A DNA stretch of 64,000 nt from VAXT01 sp963774625 (GCA_963774625.1 CAVZFQ010000013.1:186001-250000), one strand, 5' to 3'. Counted from the stretch's first letter, positions 24,139-33,173 are shown. The notes: a model not told the origin generated them from the sequence alone. Numbers and translations: made by a program.

Positions 24139-24199
24139 TTCCGCGCGCGGAGGGAGGTTGGATCTCGTAGGTATAGGCTCCTCCCGAAGGAGGCCGCCG

Positions 24200-26941
24200 A
24201 TGAGGCTTCTCGGACGTCGCGCCGAGTGCGAGGCACTTGACGGGGTTTTGGCCGACGCGCTTGCCGGTCGGAGCCGAGTTGCCGTCCTTCGCGGAGAAGC
24301 CGGCGCGGGCAAGAGCGCGCTGCTGGACTACGTATCCGAGCGTGTCGCTGGCTGGCACGTCGCGACGGCCGTTGGCGTCGAGTCGGAGATGCAGCTCGCC
24401 TACAGCGGCCTCCATCAACTCTGTTCACCCGTGTTGGGTGAGCTCGACCGGTTGCCCGTCCCACAGCGCGCCGCGCTAGAAACCGTCTTCGGTCGGGACA
24501 CCGGCTCTGCCCCCGATCGATTCCTGGTTGGACTCGCCACGCTGACGCTGTTCGCCGACGTCGCCGAGCAGCAGCCGCTCGTTTGCATCGTCGACGACGC
24601 GCAGTGGCTCGACCACGCGTCAGCGCAGATCCTCGGTTTCGTCGCCCGCCGCCTGCTTGCCGAGCGGATCGCGCTCGTGTGCGCAACGCGCACCGGAATC
24701 GGCGACGACGTCCTCGCCGGGCTCCCGGAGCTGCCTATCCACGGGCTCGGCGACAGCGATGCACGCGCGCTGTTGCTGGAGAACGTGCACGGGCCGCTCG
24801 ACGCGGCCGTCTGCGCGCAGATCATCGCGGAGAGCCACGGCAACCCGCTCGCGCTGCTCGAGCTGCCGCGCACCTGGAACGCCACGGAGCTCGCCGGCGG
24901 ATTCGGTCTTCCCGCTAGCCACCCAGTCGTCAGCAAGATCGAACGGAGCTACGCGCGGCGAATCCAGCTGCTCCCGTTCGAGACACAGCTGCTCGTCCTC
25001 GCAGCGGCCGCAGAGCCCCTCGGAGACCCCGCGCTGCTCCACCGTGCCGCCGAGACAATCGGTATCGACATTGCCGAGATGGGTCCTGCGCAGGACGCCG
25101 GGTTGCTCAAGCTGGGTGGGCGCGTCGAGTTCGCGCACCCCCTCGTCCGCTCGGCCTCGTACCGCTCGGCTGCCGCCGAGGATCGTCGTCGGGTCCATCG
25201 CGCGCTGGTCGACGCCACCGACGCCGAGAGGGACCCGGATCGGCGAGCCTGGCACCTCGCCAGAGCCGCGGCCGGGCCCGACGAAGCGGTCGCGCTCGAG
25301 CTAGAGCAATCCGCCGGCCGTGCGCAGGCGCGCGGTGGCGTCGCAGCCGCTGCTGCGTTCCTGCAGCGCGCCGTCGGATTGACAGCCGACCCTGGTCGGC
25401 GAACGGAGCGCGCGCTCACCGCGGCCGAGTTGAGTTTTCAGGCAGGAGAGCTCGACACGGCGCAGCGGCTTCTGGCCACACTGGAGCTTTCGCCGCTCGA
25501 CGGGTTCCATGCCGCGCGAGCCGCACTGCTTCGCGGCCACGTTGCCGTGGTTCGCGGCTACGGCAATGATGCTGCCTCGCTCCTCCTGTACGCTGCGAGA
25601 CAGCTCGAGGTATTCGACCTCGAACTCGCTCGCGGGGCCTACCTGACCGCTTACGGTTCTGCGTTTTCCGCCGCGCATCTCGGGGACGTGGACGTCTTCC
25701 TCGAGATCTGTCGAGCCATCGAGAACCTTCCCCAGGGAGGCCCGGATGCCAAGAGTGCTCTGCTGGAAGGGCTCGCACGGATGCACACCGACGGGCGAGC
25801 CGTTGCCACGCCGATCTTGCAGCGGGCGGCGAACGTGCTCGCAGAGATGCGCGATGAGGACGTCTTGCGATGGGGGTGGACAGCGCCGATGGCGAGCAAT
25901 GCGACGTGGGATTCCGACGGGTCGAGCGCGATCTTCGAGCGCCAGGCCCGGATTGTTCGAAGCGCCGGCGCCCTCGGGGAGCTGCCGGTCTATGTCTCGT
26001 CTTTGGCGCTGGACAAGATCTGGAACGGAGACTTGGCGGCCGCCCGCGTCCTCATTGCGGAGAGTGACGCGGTGGCAGCGGCGACCGGGAGTCAGCTCCC
26101 TCCTATCGCAGCGCTCAGGCTCTTGTCGATGGAAGGGAAGGAAGCCGATGCCTCCGTGCTGATCGCGGCCACGATCGAGCACGCCACCGCCCGGGGGCAG
26201 GGTCTCGCGGTGAGCATGGCCCAGTGGACGGCCTCAGTCCTGTACAACGGCCTCGCCCGTTACGACGAGGCGTTGGCGGCAGCGCGCCAGGTGACCGCGC
26301 ACGATATCGATCCCTACCCGAACATGTGGGCGCTGCCCGAGCTCGTCGAGGCGGCGGCACGCGTTGGCGAAACCGCCGTTGCGCGCGAAGCGCTCGACCG
26401 ATTGGCGGAGATGACGCAGCCGGCCGGCACCGACTGGGCGCTGGGCACGGAGGCGCGCTCGCGGGCCCTGCTGAGCGACGGCGAGGACGCAGACCTCCTC
26501 TATCGCGAGGCGATCGAGCGGTTCGGCCGGACCGGGCTACGTCCCGAGCTCGCCCGCGCGCACCTGCTCTACGGTGAGTGGCTGCGGCGCGAGGCGCGCC
26601 GTAGCGACGCACGCGAGCAGCTTCGTACAGCTCACCAGATGTTTGCCGAGATTGGAATGGAGGCGTTCGCCGAGCGCACCCGCCGAGAGCTGCTTGCAAC
26701 CGGCGAGAGGGCACGCAAACGCACAGAAGGCACCCGCGACGACCTCACGGCTCAGGAAGCACAGATCGCCGAGTTTGCGCGCGAGGGGTACTCGAACCCG
26801 GAGATCGGAGCGCAGCTGTTCCTCAGCCCACGCACCGTCGAGTGGCACTTGCGCAAGGTATTCACCAAGCTCGACATCAGCTCCCGCAAAGAGCTCGACG
26901 CAGCACTGCTCAAGAGAACGCGGGAATTGCAGCCCGTGTAG
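24200..26941 (+). CDS. LAL-type LuxR family ATP-binding regulator
   Basis: A 913-residue regulator. The ATG at 24200 follows AAGGAGG 8 nt upstream. Walker A is GEAGAGKSALLD (residues 32-43) and Walker B LVCIVDDAQWLD; a STAND-type ATPase and a long TPR-like helical region follow. The C-terminal ~60 residues form the LuxR DNA-binding domain (LTAQEAQIAEFAREGYSNPEIGAQLFLSPRTVEWHLRKVF). LAL proteins such as MalT oligomerise with ATP plus inducer and bind directly repeated sites upstream of promoters. The ACCAGGG direct repeats in front of four nearby transcription units are the obvious candidate targets. The inducer is unknown. Confidence 0.9.
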   Translation: MRLLGRRAECEALDGVLADALAGRSRVAVLRGEAGAGKSALLDYVSERVAGWHVATAVGVESEMQLAYSGLHQLCSPVLGELDRLPVPQRAALETVFGRDTGSAPDRFLVGLATLTLFADVAEQQPLVCIVDDAQWLDHASAQILGFVARRLLAERIALVCATRTGIGDDVLAGLPELPIHGLGDSDARALLLENVHGPLDAAVCAQIIAESHGNPLALLELPRTWNATELAGGFGLPASHPVVSKIERSYARRIQLLPFETQLLVLAAAAEPLGDPALLHRAAETIGIDIAEMGPAQDAGLLKLGGRVEFAHPLVRSASYRSAAAEDRRRVHRALVDATDAERDPDRRAWHLARAAAGPDEAVALELEQSAGRAQARGGVAAAAAFLQRAVGLTADPGRRTERALTAAELSFQAGELDTAQRLLATLELSPLDGFHAARAALLRGHVAVVRGYGNDAASLLLYAARQLEVFDLELARGAYLTAYGSAFSAAHLGDVDVFLEICRAIENLPQGGPDAKSALLEGLARMHTDGRAVATPILQRAANVLAEMRDEDVLRWGWTAPMASNATWDSDGSSAIFERQARIVRSAGALGELPVYVSSLALDKIWNGDLAAARVLIAESDAVAAATGSQLPPIAALRLLSMEGKEADASVLIAATIEHATARGQGLAVSMAQWTASVLYNGLARYDEALAAARQVTAHDIDPYPNMWALPELVEAAARVGETAVAREALDRLAEMTQPAGTDWALGTEARSRALLSDGEDADLLYREAIERFGRTGLRPELARAHLLYGEWLRREARRSDAREQLRTAHQMFAEIGMEAFAERTRRELLATGERARKRTEGTRDDLTAQEAQIAEFAREGYSNPEIGAQLFLSPRTVEWHLRKVFTKLDISSRKELDAALLKRTRELQPV

Positions 26942-27045
26942 GTCATCAGCCTCTGCTGATCGACGCATCCCGAGGAGGTGAACAGCGCCTCCTCGAGCTC
27001 CATCGGAGCCAAGGTGCCCGCAGCGGCCGGATCCGTCGAGAACAG

Positions 27046-27081
27046 ACCAGGGAGCAGACCAGGGTCTTCGACGGGCGCGAC
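27046..27081 (+). promoter_or_regulatory. Shared ACCAGGG element upstream of epoxide hydrolase operon
   Basis: ACCAGGG at 27046-27052 and again at 27058-27064 (12-bp period), then 12 nt and GCGA at 27077-27080, ending 53 nt before the ATG at 27134. This copy has the best-conserved direct repeats. It lies in the 192-bp gap after the LAL regulator gene, which holds no other feature. Confidence 0.62.
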
Positions 27082-27133
27082 GTGCAGACGGGACCAGCAG
27101 GCTCCGTGGCAGCGCCAAACGAAGGAGGTCGGC

Positions 27134-28354
27134 ATGGCTGTCACCACGGAGAAGTCGGCGGGCGCCACGGCAATTCGTCCGTTCAAGGTCGAGATCCAGC
27201 AGGAGGAGATCGATGAGCTGCGGCGTCGCCTGCGGGCGACGCGCTGGCCCGAGAAGGAGACCGTTGCGGACGAGTCGCAGGGCGTGCAGCTGGCGACGAT
27301 GCAGGAGCTCGCCCGCTACTGGGCGGATGACTACGACTTCGGAAGGCTCGAGGCGAGACTGAGCCCGTTTCCGCACTTCGTCACCGAGATCGACGGCGTG
27401 GACATCCACTTCATCCACGTACGGTCGCGACACGAGAACGCCTTGCCGGTGATCATCACGCACGGCTGGCCCGGGTCGATCGTCGAGATGCTCAACATCA
27501 TCGGTCCGCTGACCGACCCGACGGCACACGGAGGAGACGCCGAGGATGCCTTCGACGTCGTGGTCCCGTCGATGCCCGGCTACGGGTTCTCGGGCAAGCC
27601 GACCGGCACCGGGTGGGGTCCCGTCCACATCGCGGACGCCTGGTTCGTGCTGATGAAGCGCCTCGGGTATGAGCGCTTCGTGGCGCAGGGCGGCGACTGG
27701 GGCGCCCAGATCACCGACACGATGGGTGCTAAGGCACCGCGGGAGCTGATCGGAATCCACTCCAACATGCCCGGCACCGTCCCGGCTGCCATCGCCAAGG
27801 CGCTCTCCTTGAACGTCCTGGGCGCCGGCACCGCGCCGTCCGGTCTGTCCGCCGACGAGCAGCGCGCGTACGACCGGCTGAACCTCCTCTACACCACGGG
27901 CCTCGGCTATGCGCTCGAGATGGGCAACCGCCCGCAGACCCTGTACGGCCTTGCCGATTCGCCCGTCGCCCTCGCGGCCTGGATGCTCGACCACGACGCG
28001 TACAGCCACGAGGATATCGCCAGCGCCTTCAGGGGCGAACCGGTCGGCAACCTGACCCGAGACGAGGTCCTGGACAACATCACCCTCACGTGGGTGACGA
28101 ATACCGGGGTGTCCTCGGGTCGCCTGTACTGGGAGAACACGCTCGATTTCTTCGCCGCCAAGGGCGTCACCGTTCCCGCCGCCGTCAGCGTCTTCCCCAG
28201 GGAGCTGTACCAGGCGCCGCGGAGCTGGGCCGAGCAGGCCTACCCCAACCTCATCTACTTCAACGAGCTCGACCGGGGCAACCACTTCGCTGCCTGGCAG
28301 GAGCCTGACCTGTTCACGGCCGAGGTGCGGGCGGCCTTCCGGTCGCTGCGCTGA
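27134..28354 (+). CDS. Epoxide hydrolase family protein with N-terminal EHN domain
   Basis: A 406-residue alpha/beta hydrolase. AAGGAGG lies 6 nt ahead of the ATG at 27134. The N-terminal ~110 residues form the EHN domain (FKVEIQQEEIDELRRRLRATRWPE). The hydrolase core has the oxyanion motif THGWPGS, the nucleophile elbow GGDWGAQI (Asp), and a His in LDRGNHFAAWQEP near the C-terminus. Such enzymes open epoxides to diols by an aspartate ester intermediate, as in juvenile-hormone-type and terpene epoxide hydrolases. First gene of a four-gene operon preceded by the shared regulatory element. Confidence 0.9.
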   Translation: MAVTTEKSAGATAIRPFKVEIQQEEIDELRRRLRATRWPEKETVADESQGVQLATMQELARYWADDYDFGRLEARLSPFPHFVTEIDGVDIHFIHVRSRHENALPVIITHGWPGSIVEMLNIIGPLTDPTAHGGDAEDAFDVVVPSMPGYGFSGKPTGTGWGPVHIADAWFVLMKRLGYERFVAQGGDWGAQITDTMGAKAPRELIGIHSNMPGTVPAAIAKALSLNVLGAGTAPSGLSADEQRAYDRLNLLYTTGLGYALEMGNRPQTLYGLADSPVALAAWMLDHDAYSHEDIASAFRGEPVGNLTRDEVLDNITLTWVTNTGVSSGRLYWENTLDFFAAKGVTVPAAVSVFPRELYQAPRSWAEQAYPNLIYFNELDRGNHFAAWQEPDLFTAEVRAAFRSLR

Positions 28355-28378
28355 TTCATCTGAAAGGAGCACTCATTC

Positions 28379-29137
28379 ATGTCCGAGATGACAGACACCG
28401 ATGCCGCGACCGTCGTGCTCGTCCACGGCGCGTTCGCCGATGCGTCGAGCTGGAACGGCGTGATCACGCGGCTGCAGGCCGAGGGCGTGCCGGTGACGGC
28501 GCCTGCGAACCCGCTGCGTGGGATCGCCGCCGACTCCGCCTACATCGCGGCGGTCCTCGAGCAGATCGAAGGGCCTGTAGTCGCCGTCGGGCACTCCTAC
28601 GGCGGCGCGGTGATCACGAATGCCGCGACCGAGGCGAAGAACGTCGTCGGCCTCGTCTACGTGGCGGCCTTCGCCCCGGAGGAGGGCGAGACCCTCGGCG
28701 CAGCCGAGGCGGGTTCGAAGGACAGCGTCCTGAACAGTGCGCTCGTCCCCCGGCAGTACCCGACCGCGAACGGCGGCTCGGCGACCGAGTTCTACATCGA
28801 CCCAGCGAAGGCCCGCAACGCTTTCGCGGGCGATCTCTCAGACCAAGAGGCCGCACTGATTGGAGCCATCCAGCGACCCGTCGCTGAGCTCGCCTTCTCC
28901 GAGCCGTCGGGCCCGCCGGCGTGGAAGGACCGGCCGTCATGGGCCGTCGTCGCCACGGACGACCGGGCGGCCGGGACGGACGTGACCCGCTCGATGGCGG
29001 AGCGAGCCGGTGCGACCATCACCGAGATCGACGGATCGCACGTAATCATGATCTCGCAGCCCCAGGCCGTGGCCGACGTGATCCTCAACGCCGTCGCGTC
29101 CGTCGGCTCCGCGGCGGTGGTCGGAACCGTCGCATGA
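28379..29137 (+). CDS. Alpha/beta hydrolase (serine type, EstC-like)
   Basis: A 252-residue hydrolase. AAAGGAG lies 10 nt ahead of the start. It shows VVLVHGAFADASSWNGVI (oxyanion region), the nucleophile elbow AVGHSYGGAVI with catalytic Ser, and a C-terminal SHVIMISQPQAVADVI with the catalytic His. The size and motifs match the small HGAFADASSW group of esterases/peroxidase-like hydrolases. Second gene in the operon, 24 bp after the epoxide hydrolase gene, overlapping the next by 4 bp. Confidence 0.87.
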   Translation: MSEMTDTDAATVVLVHGAFADASSWNGVITRLQAEGVPVTAPANPLRGIAADSAYIAAVLEQIEGPVVAVGHSYGGAVITNAATEAKNVVGLVYVAAFAPEEGETLGAAEAGSKDSVLNSALVPRQYPTANGGSATEFYIDPAKARNAFAGDLSDQEAALIGAIQRPVAELAFSEPSGPPAWKDRPSWAVVATDDRAAGTDVTRSMAERAGATITEIDGSHVIMISQPQAVADVILNAVASVGSAAVVGTVA

Positions 29138-30075
29138 CCGTCGAGGCCTCCCCGCAAGCATCCGCCGCCGCTGCCTCTTTCGGCGCGGTGCAGCAGATCG
29201 ATGCCGGCCTCCTGAACGTCGGCTACGTCGACCTCGGGCCCGCGAACGGTCCAGCCGTCCTTCTGCTGCACGGCTGGCCCTACGACATCCGCAGCTACGT
29301 CGACGTAGCGCCGTTGCTCGCAGCTGCGGGCTACCGCGCGATCGTCCCGTTCCTGCGCGGCTACGGAAGCACGCGCTTCCGTTCCGACGAGACCACGCGC
29401 AACGGCGAGCAGGCGGCGCTCGCCGTCGACGCGATCGCCTTCCTGGATGCGCTTGAGATCGAGAAGGCGATCGTCGCCGGCTGTGACTGGGGAGCGCGAA
29501 GCGCGTGCATCGTTGCCGCGCTCTGGCCGGAACGCGTCGACGGGCTCGTGTCGGTCAGTGGCTACCTGATCGGCAGCCAGGCGGCCGGTACGTCGCCCTT
29601 GCCGCCCGAGGCCGAGCATCAGTGGTGGTACCAGTACTACTTCGCAACGGAGCGCGGCCGGGCCGGCTACGACAGGTACCGGCGGGAGTTTGCGAGGCTG
29701 ATCTGGCGGACTGCGTCGCCGAAATGGAACTTCGACGACGCCACGTTCGATCGCAGCGCCGCATCCTTCGACAACCCGGATCACGTCGCCATCGCGATTC
29801 ACAACTATCGCTGGCGGCTAGGACTGGCCGAAGGCGAGGCTCGCTACGAAGAGCTGGAGAAGCGGCTCGCCGAGAGCCCCCTCATCACCGTGCCCACGAT
29901 CACGCTCGAGGGCGACGCCAACGGCGCACCACATCCGGATCCAAGTGCATACGCCGCGAAGTTCTCGGGCCCGTATTCGCACCGGACCATCGAGGGAGGC
30001 ATCGGACACAACCTCCCGCAGGAGGCGCCGGACGCGTTTTCCGACGCCGTTCTCGAAATCGGCGCTGCACAATGA
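29134..30075 (+). CDS. Alpha/beta hydrolase (Asp-nucleophile, epoxide hydrolase/dehalogenase type)
   Basis: A 313-residue hydrolase whose ATG overlaps the previous stop (ATGA). Motifs: LLLHGWPYDIRSYVDVAP (oxyanion hole), IVAGCDWGARSA with an Asp nucleophile (GCDWG), a cap region rich in Trp and Tyr (HQWWYQYYFATERGRAGYDRY), and GGIGHNLPQEAPDAF supplying the His. Asp as nucleophile separates it from serine esterases and links it to epoxide hydrolases and haloalkane dehalogenases. The operon therefore encodes two different Asp-type hydrolases plus a Ser-type one. Confidence 0.87.
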   Translation: MTVEASPQASAAAASFGAVQQIDAGLLNVGYVDLGPANGPAVLLLHGWPYDIRSYVDVAPLLAAAGYRAIVPFLRGYGSTRFRSDETTRNGEQAALAVDAIAFLDALEIEKAIVAGCDWGARSACIVAALWPERVDGLVSVSGYLIGSQAAGTSPLPPEAEHQWWYQYYFATERGRAGYDRYRREFARLIWRTASPKWNFDDATFDRSAASFDNPDHVAIAIHNYRWRLGLAEGEARYEELEKRLAESPLITVPTITLEGDANGAPHPDPSAYAAKFSGPYSHRTIEGGIGHNLPQEAPDAFSDAVLEIGAAQ

Positions 30076-31064
30076 GGCTCGGCGTACGCCGAGCCGCCGC
30101 GTTGCCCGCGGAGGGTCACATGCCGGGTTTCGACGGAGCGACCGGCTGGCTCAACACACCGCCGCTCACGGCAGAAGGCCTGCGGGGGAAGGTCGTTCTC
30201 GTCGACTTCTGGACGTACACGTGCATCAACTGGCTCCGGACGCTCGGCTATGTGCGCGCGTGGCACGAGAAGTACCGCGACCAGGGACTCGTGGTCGTCG
30301 GCGTCCACACGCCCGAGTTCCCGTTCGAGCGACACGTCGACAATGTTCGCTGGGCCGTGGAGGACATGCGGGTCGAGTACCCGATCGCCCTCGACAGCGA
30401 TTACCGCGTCTGGCGCGCATTCGACAACCACTACTGGCCCGCGGTCTACATCGCCGACGCCGAAGGCCGGATCCGGCACCACCACTTCGGCGAGGGCGGA
30501 TACGAGGAGTGTGAAAGGGTCATCCAGCTCTTGCTGCGAGAGGCCGGGGGCGACGGAATCGCTGACGACCTCGCCTCCGTCGCAGACGAGGGCTTCGAGG
30601 CGCAGGCCGACTGGGCTAGCTTGCAATCGCCCGAGACCTACCTCGGCTACCAGCAGGCGCAGAACTTCGCCGGCGAACCAGGGTTCGACGAGCCCCTTGC
30701 GTACGTCGCGCCGGACCGACTGCAGCTCAACCAGTGGGCGCTCTCGGGCGACTGGACGATCGAGGGCGGTGCGAGCGTGCTGAACGAAGCCGGCGGGCGG
30801 ATCGCGTTCCGTTTCCACGCCCGCGACGTCAACCTCGTGATGGGGCCGCCTTCGCGCGGGGCCGCCGTGCCGTTCCGGGTGCTCGTCGACCGCGAACCGC
30901 CGGGAGACGCTCACGGGCTCGACGTGGACGAACAGGGGCACGGAACACTGATCCAGGCGCGGCTCTATCAGCTGGTTCGCGAGCCGGGACCCGTCACCGA
31001 GCGCACATTCGAGATCACCTTTCTCGCCGCCGGGGTCGAGTCGTACGCGTTCACCTTCGGCTAA
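30072..31064 (+). CDS. Thioredoxin-fold protein (DipZ C-terminal-like) with Cys-x-x-Trp active site
   Basis: A 330-residue protein, ATG overlapping the previous stop (ATGA). Residues 20-170 are a TlpA/DipZ-like thioredoxin fold: GKVVLVDFWTYTCINWLRTLGYVRAW and GVHTPEFPFERHVDNV. The expected CxxC is C51-I-N-W54, so the resolving Cys is missing. The C-terminal ~150 residues form the carbohydrate-binding-like domain seen after the DipZ thioredoxin (SGDWTIEGGASVLNEAGGRI ... YAFTFG). No signal peptide is visible, unlike periplasmic relatives. A one-Cys form could act as peroxidase, glutathione/bacillithiol-type or chaperone-like protein. Last gene of the operon. Confidence 0.8.
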   Translation: MRLGVRRAAALPAEGHMPGFDGATGWLNTPPLTAEGLRGKVVLVDFWTYTCINWLRTLGYVRAWHEKYRDQGLVVVGVHTPEFPFERHVDNVRWAVEDMRVEYPIALDSDYRVWRAFDNHYWPAVYIADAEGRIRHHHFGEGGYEECERVIQLLLREAGGDGIADDLASVADEGFEAQADWASLQSPETYLGYQQAQNFAGEPGFDEPLAYVAPDRLQLNQWALSGDWTIEGGASVLNEAGGRIAFRFHARDVNLVMGPPSRGAAVPFRVLVDREPPGDAHGLDVDEQGHGTLIQARLYQLVREPGPVTERTFEITFLAAGVESYAFTFG

Positions 31065-31424
31065 CCCTCCGGCGAAGGCATTCATGCTCGCGACCGCGCC
31101 CCAGACTGGCGACCCCGAACCGCCGGCCTTCGGAGGACAGGGCTACCGGTGGGTGCTCCACATCGTGGGCGGTCCTCGCGCGCGTACTAAGGAACTGACT
31201 AGGCGACGCGCGGAGGGAGCGAGGCGCTACACGATTACCGTCGCTGCTACCAAGGGGTAGCGAGTTCAGGCGCGGCGTGCATCCCTCGGTGCGCTCGTTC
31301 CAACCCTATGAAGTGCGGTCGGGTTGGCGACATCCCTCTTGGCGCTGGGAGGATGGCGGGTTCAGTATCGACAGGTGTGGATGCTCTGGATCATGAGTCC
31401 CTTCGGTCTCGGTAGCCGTGAAGT
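31065..31424. other. Intergenic region with possible 58-aa ORF
   Basis: This 360-bp gap holds an imperfect hairpin (CTCCGGCGAAGGC near 31069 with GCCTTCGGAG near 31126) that may end the epoxide hydrolase operon. A 58-codon ORF runs 31084-31260 on the plus strand, with GAAGG 5 nt ahead of the ATG, but it overlaps the hairpin and has no recognisable motif. I would not call it a gene without conservation data. Nothing else is evident. Confidence 0.3.
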
Positions 31425-32204
31425 TCACAGCGTCTTGACGAGTCCGCCGTCGATCACGTAGTTGGCGCCGGTTACGTTGGCGGTGCGGGGCGAGGCAAGC
31501 AGCGCTACGACCGTTGCTACCTCTTCCGGCTTTGTGAAGCGGCCGGAAGGGATTCCCGCCATCGCTTGCTCGCGTACCGCCGCCGGGTCGACGCCGGTGG
31601 CACGACCGACGCTCGCCGCGACGCCCTCCTTCCCGAGCCAGAGGTCAGTCTCGACCTGACCGGGGGAGACGCTGTTGATGCGGATGCCCTGTGGCCCGAG
31701 CTCCTGCGAGAGCGCTTTCGCCACGTTCAGGAGTGCCGCCTTCGCCGCTCCGTAGTCGATCACCAGCCCGTCGGGCTGGAAGAAGGCGTTGACGGAGACG
31801 ACGTTGACGATCGAACCCCCACCGCGCGGGAGCATGGCTGCCACGGCGGCGCGGGTTGCCCGCACGGCGGCGAAGAAGTTGAGCTGCAGCGAGGTCTCGA
31901 AGTCGGCGTCGCTGATCTCCAGGAACCCGTCCAGCCGCAGCCGTACCCCGCCCACGTTGTTGACAAGCACATCGACGCGCCCATGGCGCTCGACCGCCTG
32001 GTCGACGAGCTGCTCGGGCCCGCCCGGCCTCGCCAAGTCGACCTCCAAGGCGGTCACGCCCTCGAGCCCATCGAGCGTGTCGACCGTGCGCGCGCCGGCG
32101 ACGACCTCGGCTCCCTCCGCAGCGAGGGTTCGTACGATCGCCAGCCCGATTCCCTTGCTGGCGCCCGTAATGACGGCGACCTTTCCGCTGAGCTCGAGGT
32201 CCAT
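31425..32204 (-). CDS. Short-chain dehydrogenase/reductase (island copy 2)
   Basis: A 259-residue classical SDR. Motifs in order: VAVITGASKGIGLAIVRTLA (NAD(P) binding), VDVLVNNVGG, GGSIVNVVSVNAFFQPDGLVIDYGAAKAALLNVAKAL with Ser and the Tyr-x3-Lys pair, and the C-terminal NVTGANYVIDGGL. All catalytic residues are present, in contrast to the SDR at 23311. It probably oxidises or reduces an alcohol/ketone. Start uses the ATG at 32204 rather than the GTG one codon earlier. It follows the hydrolase gene by 26 bp in a two-gene unit. Confidence 0.9.
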   Translation of the reverse strand: MDLELSGKVAVITGASKGIGLAIVRTLAAEGAEVVAGARTVDTLDGLEGVTALEVDLARPGGPEQLVDQAVERHGRVDVLVNNVGGVRLRLDGFLEISDADFETSLQLNFFAAVRATRAAVAAMLPRGGGSIVNVVSVNAFFQPDGLVIDYGAAKAALLNVAKALSQELGPQGIRINSVSPGQVETDLWLGKEGVAASVGRATGVDPAAVREQAMAGIPSGRFTKPEEVATVVALLASPRTANVTGANYVIDGGLVKTL

Positions 32205-32230
32205 CACCGCTCCGGCGCCGCGGCGCCCAC

Positions 32231-33079
32231 CTACGCGGATGCGCCCTCCGTCGGCACGGGCACTGCCTCCAGCACCCCGTCGAGCCAGCTATCGATCGAG
32301 GCGGCCACCTCGTCCCAGCCGGCAGCAGCCATGGCGAGGTGCGGCCGGCCTTCGAACTCGACGAACTCGGTCTCCGCCGGCGAGCGCTCGTACTTCTCGT
32401 ACTGCTTCCGGGAGAGTGAAGCGGGGACGGTGTTGTCCTTGCCCAAGCCGACGATGAGGAGCGGCGCGCGCTCGCCGTTCTTGAAGTGAACCTCCGTCGG
32501 CGGGTTGAGGTGGAAGTTCGCAAAACCGGCCTCGTAGAAGATGCGGCCCGTCTCCGGGACGGCGTAGCGCTCGTATGCAGCGGCCGCATCCTCCGGCGAG
32601 AACGTGTTCGCGAACCCATACGTGAACTCCTCCAGCGACAGAGTCACGATGCCGTTCCGCTTGGACGGATGCGCGAGGGCAGGAGCAGCGGCCTTGAGCG
32701 AGGAGAATGGCAGCACCAGGATGCCTTTCGGAGGAGCCGGGCTGATCGCCACGCCTGCGCGCCCGAGACCGCGATCGAGCAAGAGCTCCACGATGAGGCC
32801 GCCGAAGGAGTGGCCGATCAGCACCGGCGGCTCGTCGAGCGCACGAATTTGGTCCTCGTAGTGGTTGACGATCTCCGTGATGCCGAGGCCTTTGAGCTCC
32901 TCCGCCTCCTCTCTCAGCTCCTCCACGTCCCCTTCCTTGCGCGGCCACTCGGGAGCGGAGACGGCGAAGCCGCGCTTCCCGAAATAGTCGGAAAAGTTCT
33001 CCCAGCTTCGGGCGGAGAGCCAGGCTCCGTGGATCAGCATCAGCTGTATCTGGCCGCTACCGGTGCGAGTCGTTGCCAT
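32231..33079 (-). CDS. Alpha/beta hydrolase (serine type)
   Basis: A 282-residue hydrolase with LMLIHGAWLSARSWENFSDYF (oxyanion region), the nucleophile elbow VLIGHSFGGLIVELLL, an Asp in LLIVGLGKDNTVPASLSR and the His in GRPHLAMAAAGWDE. GAGGAGG lies 6 nt ahead of the ATG. It resembles lysophospholipase-like or homoserine-lactone-degrading alpha/beta hydrolases; substrate unknown. First gene of a unit with the SDR at 31425 and next to a LysR regulator on the same strand. Confidence 0.87.
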   Translation of the reverse strand: MATTRTGSGQIQLMLIHGAWLSARSWENFSDYFGKRGFAVSAPEWPRKEGDVEELREEAEELKGLGITEIVNHYEDQIRALDEPPVLIGHSFGGLIVELLLDRGLGRAGVAISPAPPKGILVLPFSSLKAAAPALAHPSKRNGIVTLSLEEFTYGFANTFSPEDAAAAYERYAVPETGRIFYEAGFANFHLNPPTEVHFKNGERAPLLIVGLGKDNTVPASLSRKQYEKYERSPAETEFVEFEGRPHLAMAAAGWDEVAASIDSWLDGVLEAVPVPTEGASA

Positions 33080-33173
33080 TGGATGCCTCCTCCTCGTTGT
33101 CGCCGGAGACGCTACGGCGCGCGCGCGCGAAAGAGAAAGTCCGATCAGGACGCCGACATAGACCCGGTGCGAC

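Noticed and set aside
26537..28372. 611-codon minus-strand ORF opposite the epoxide hydrolase gene
   Set aside because: Overlaps both the LAL regulator HTH and the hydrolase, no ribosome site and no motif; a shadow of codon bias.
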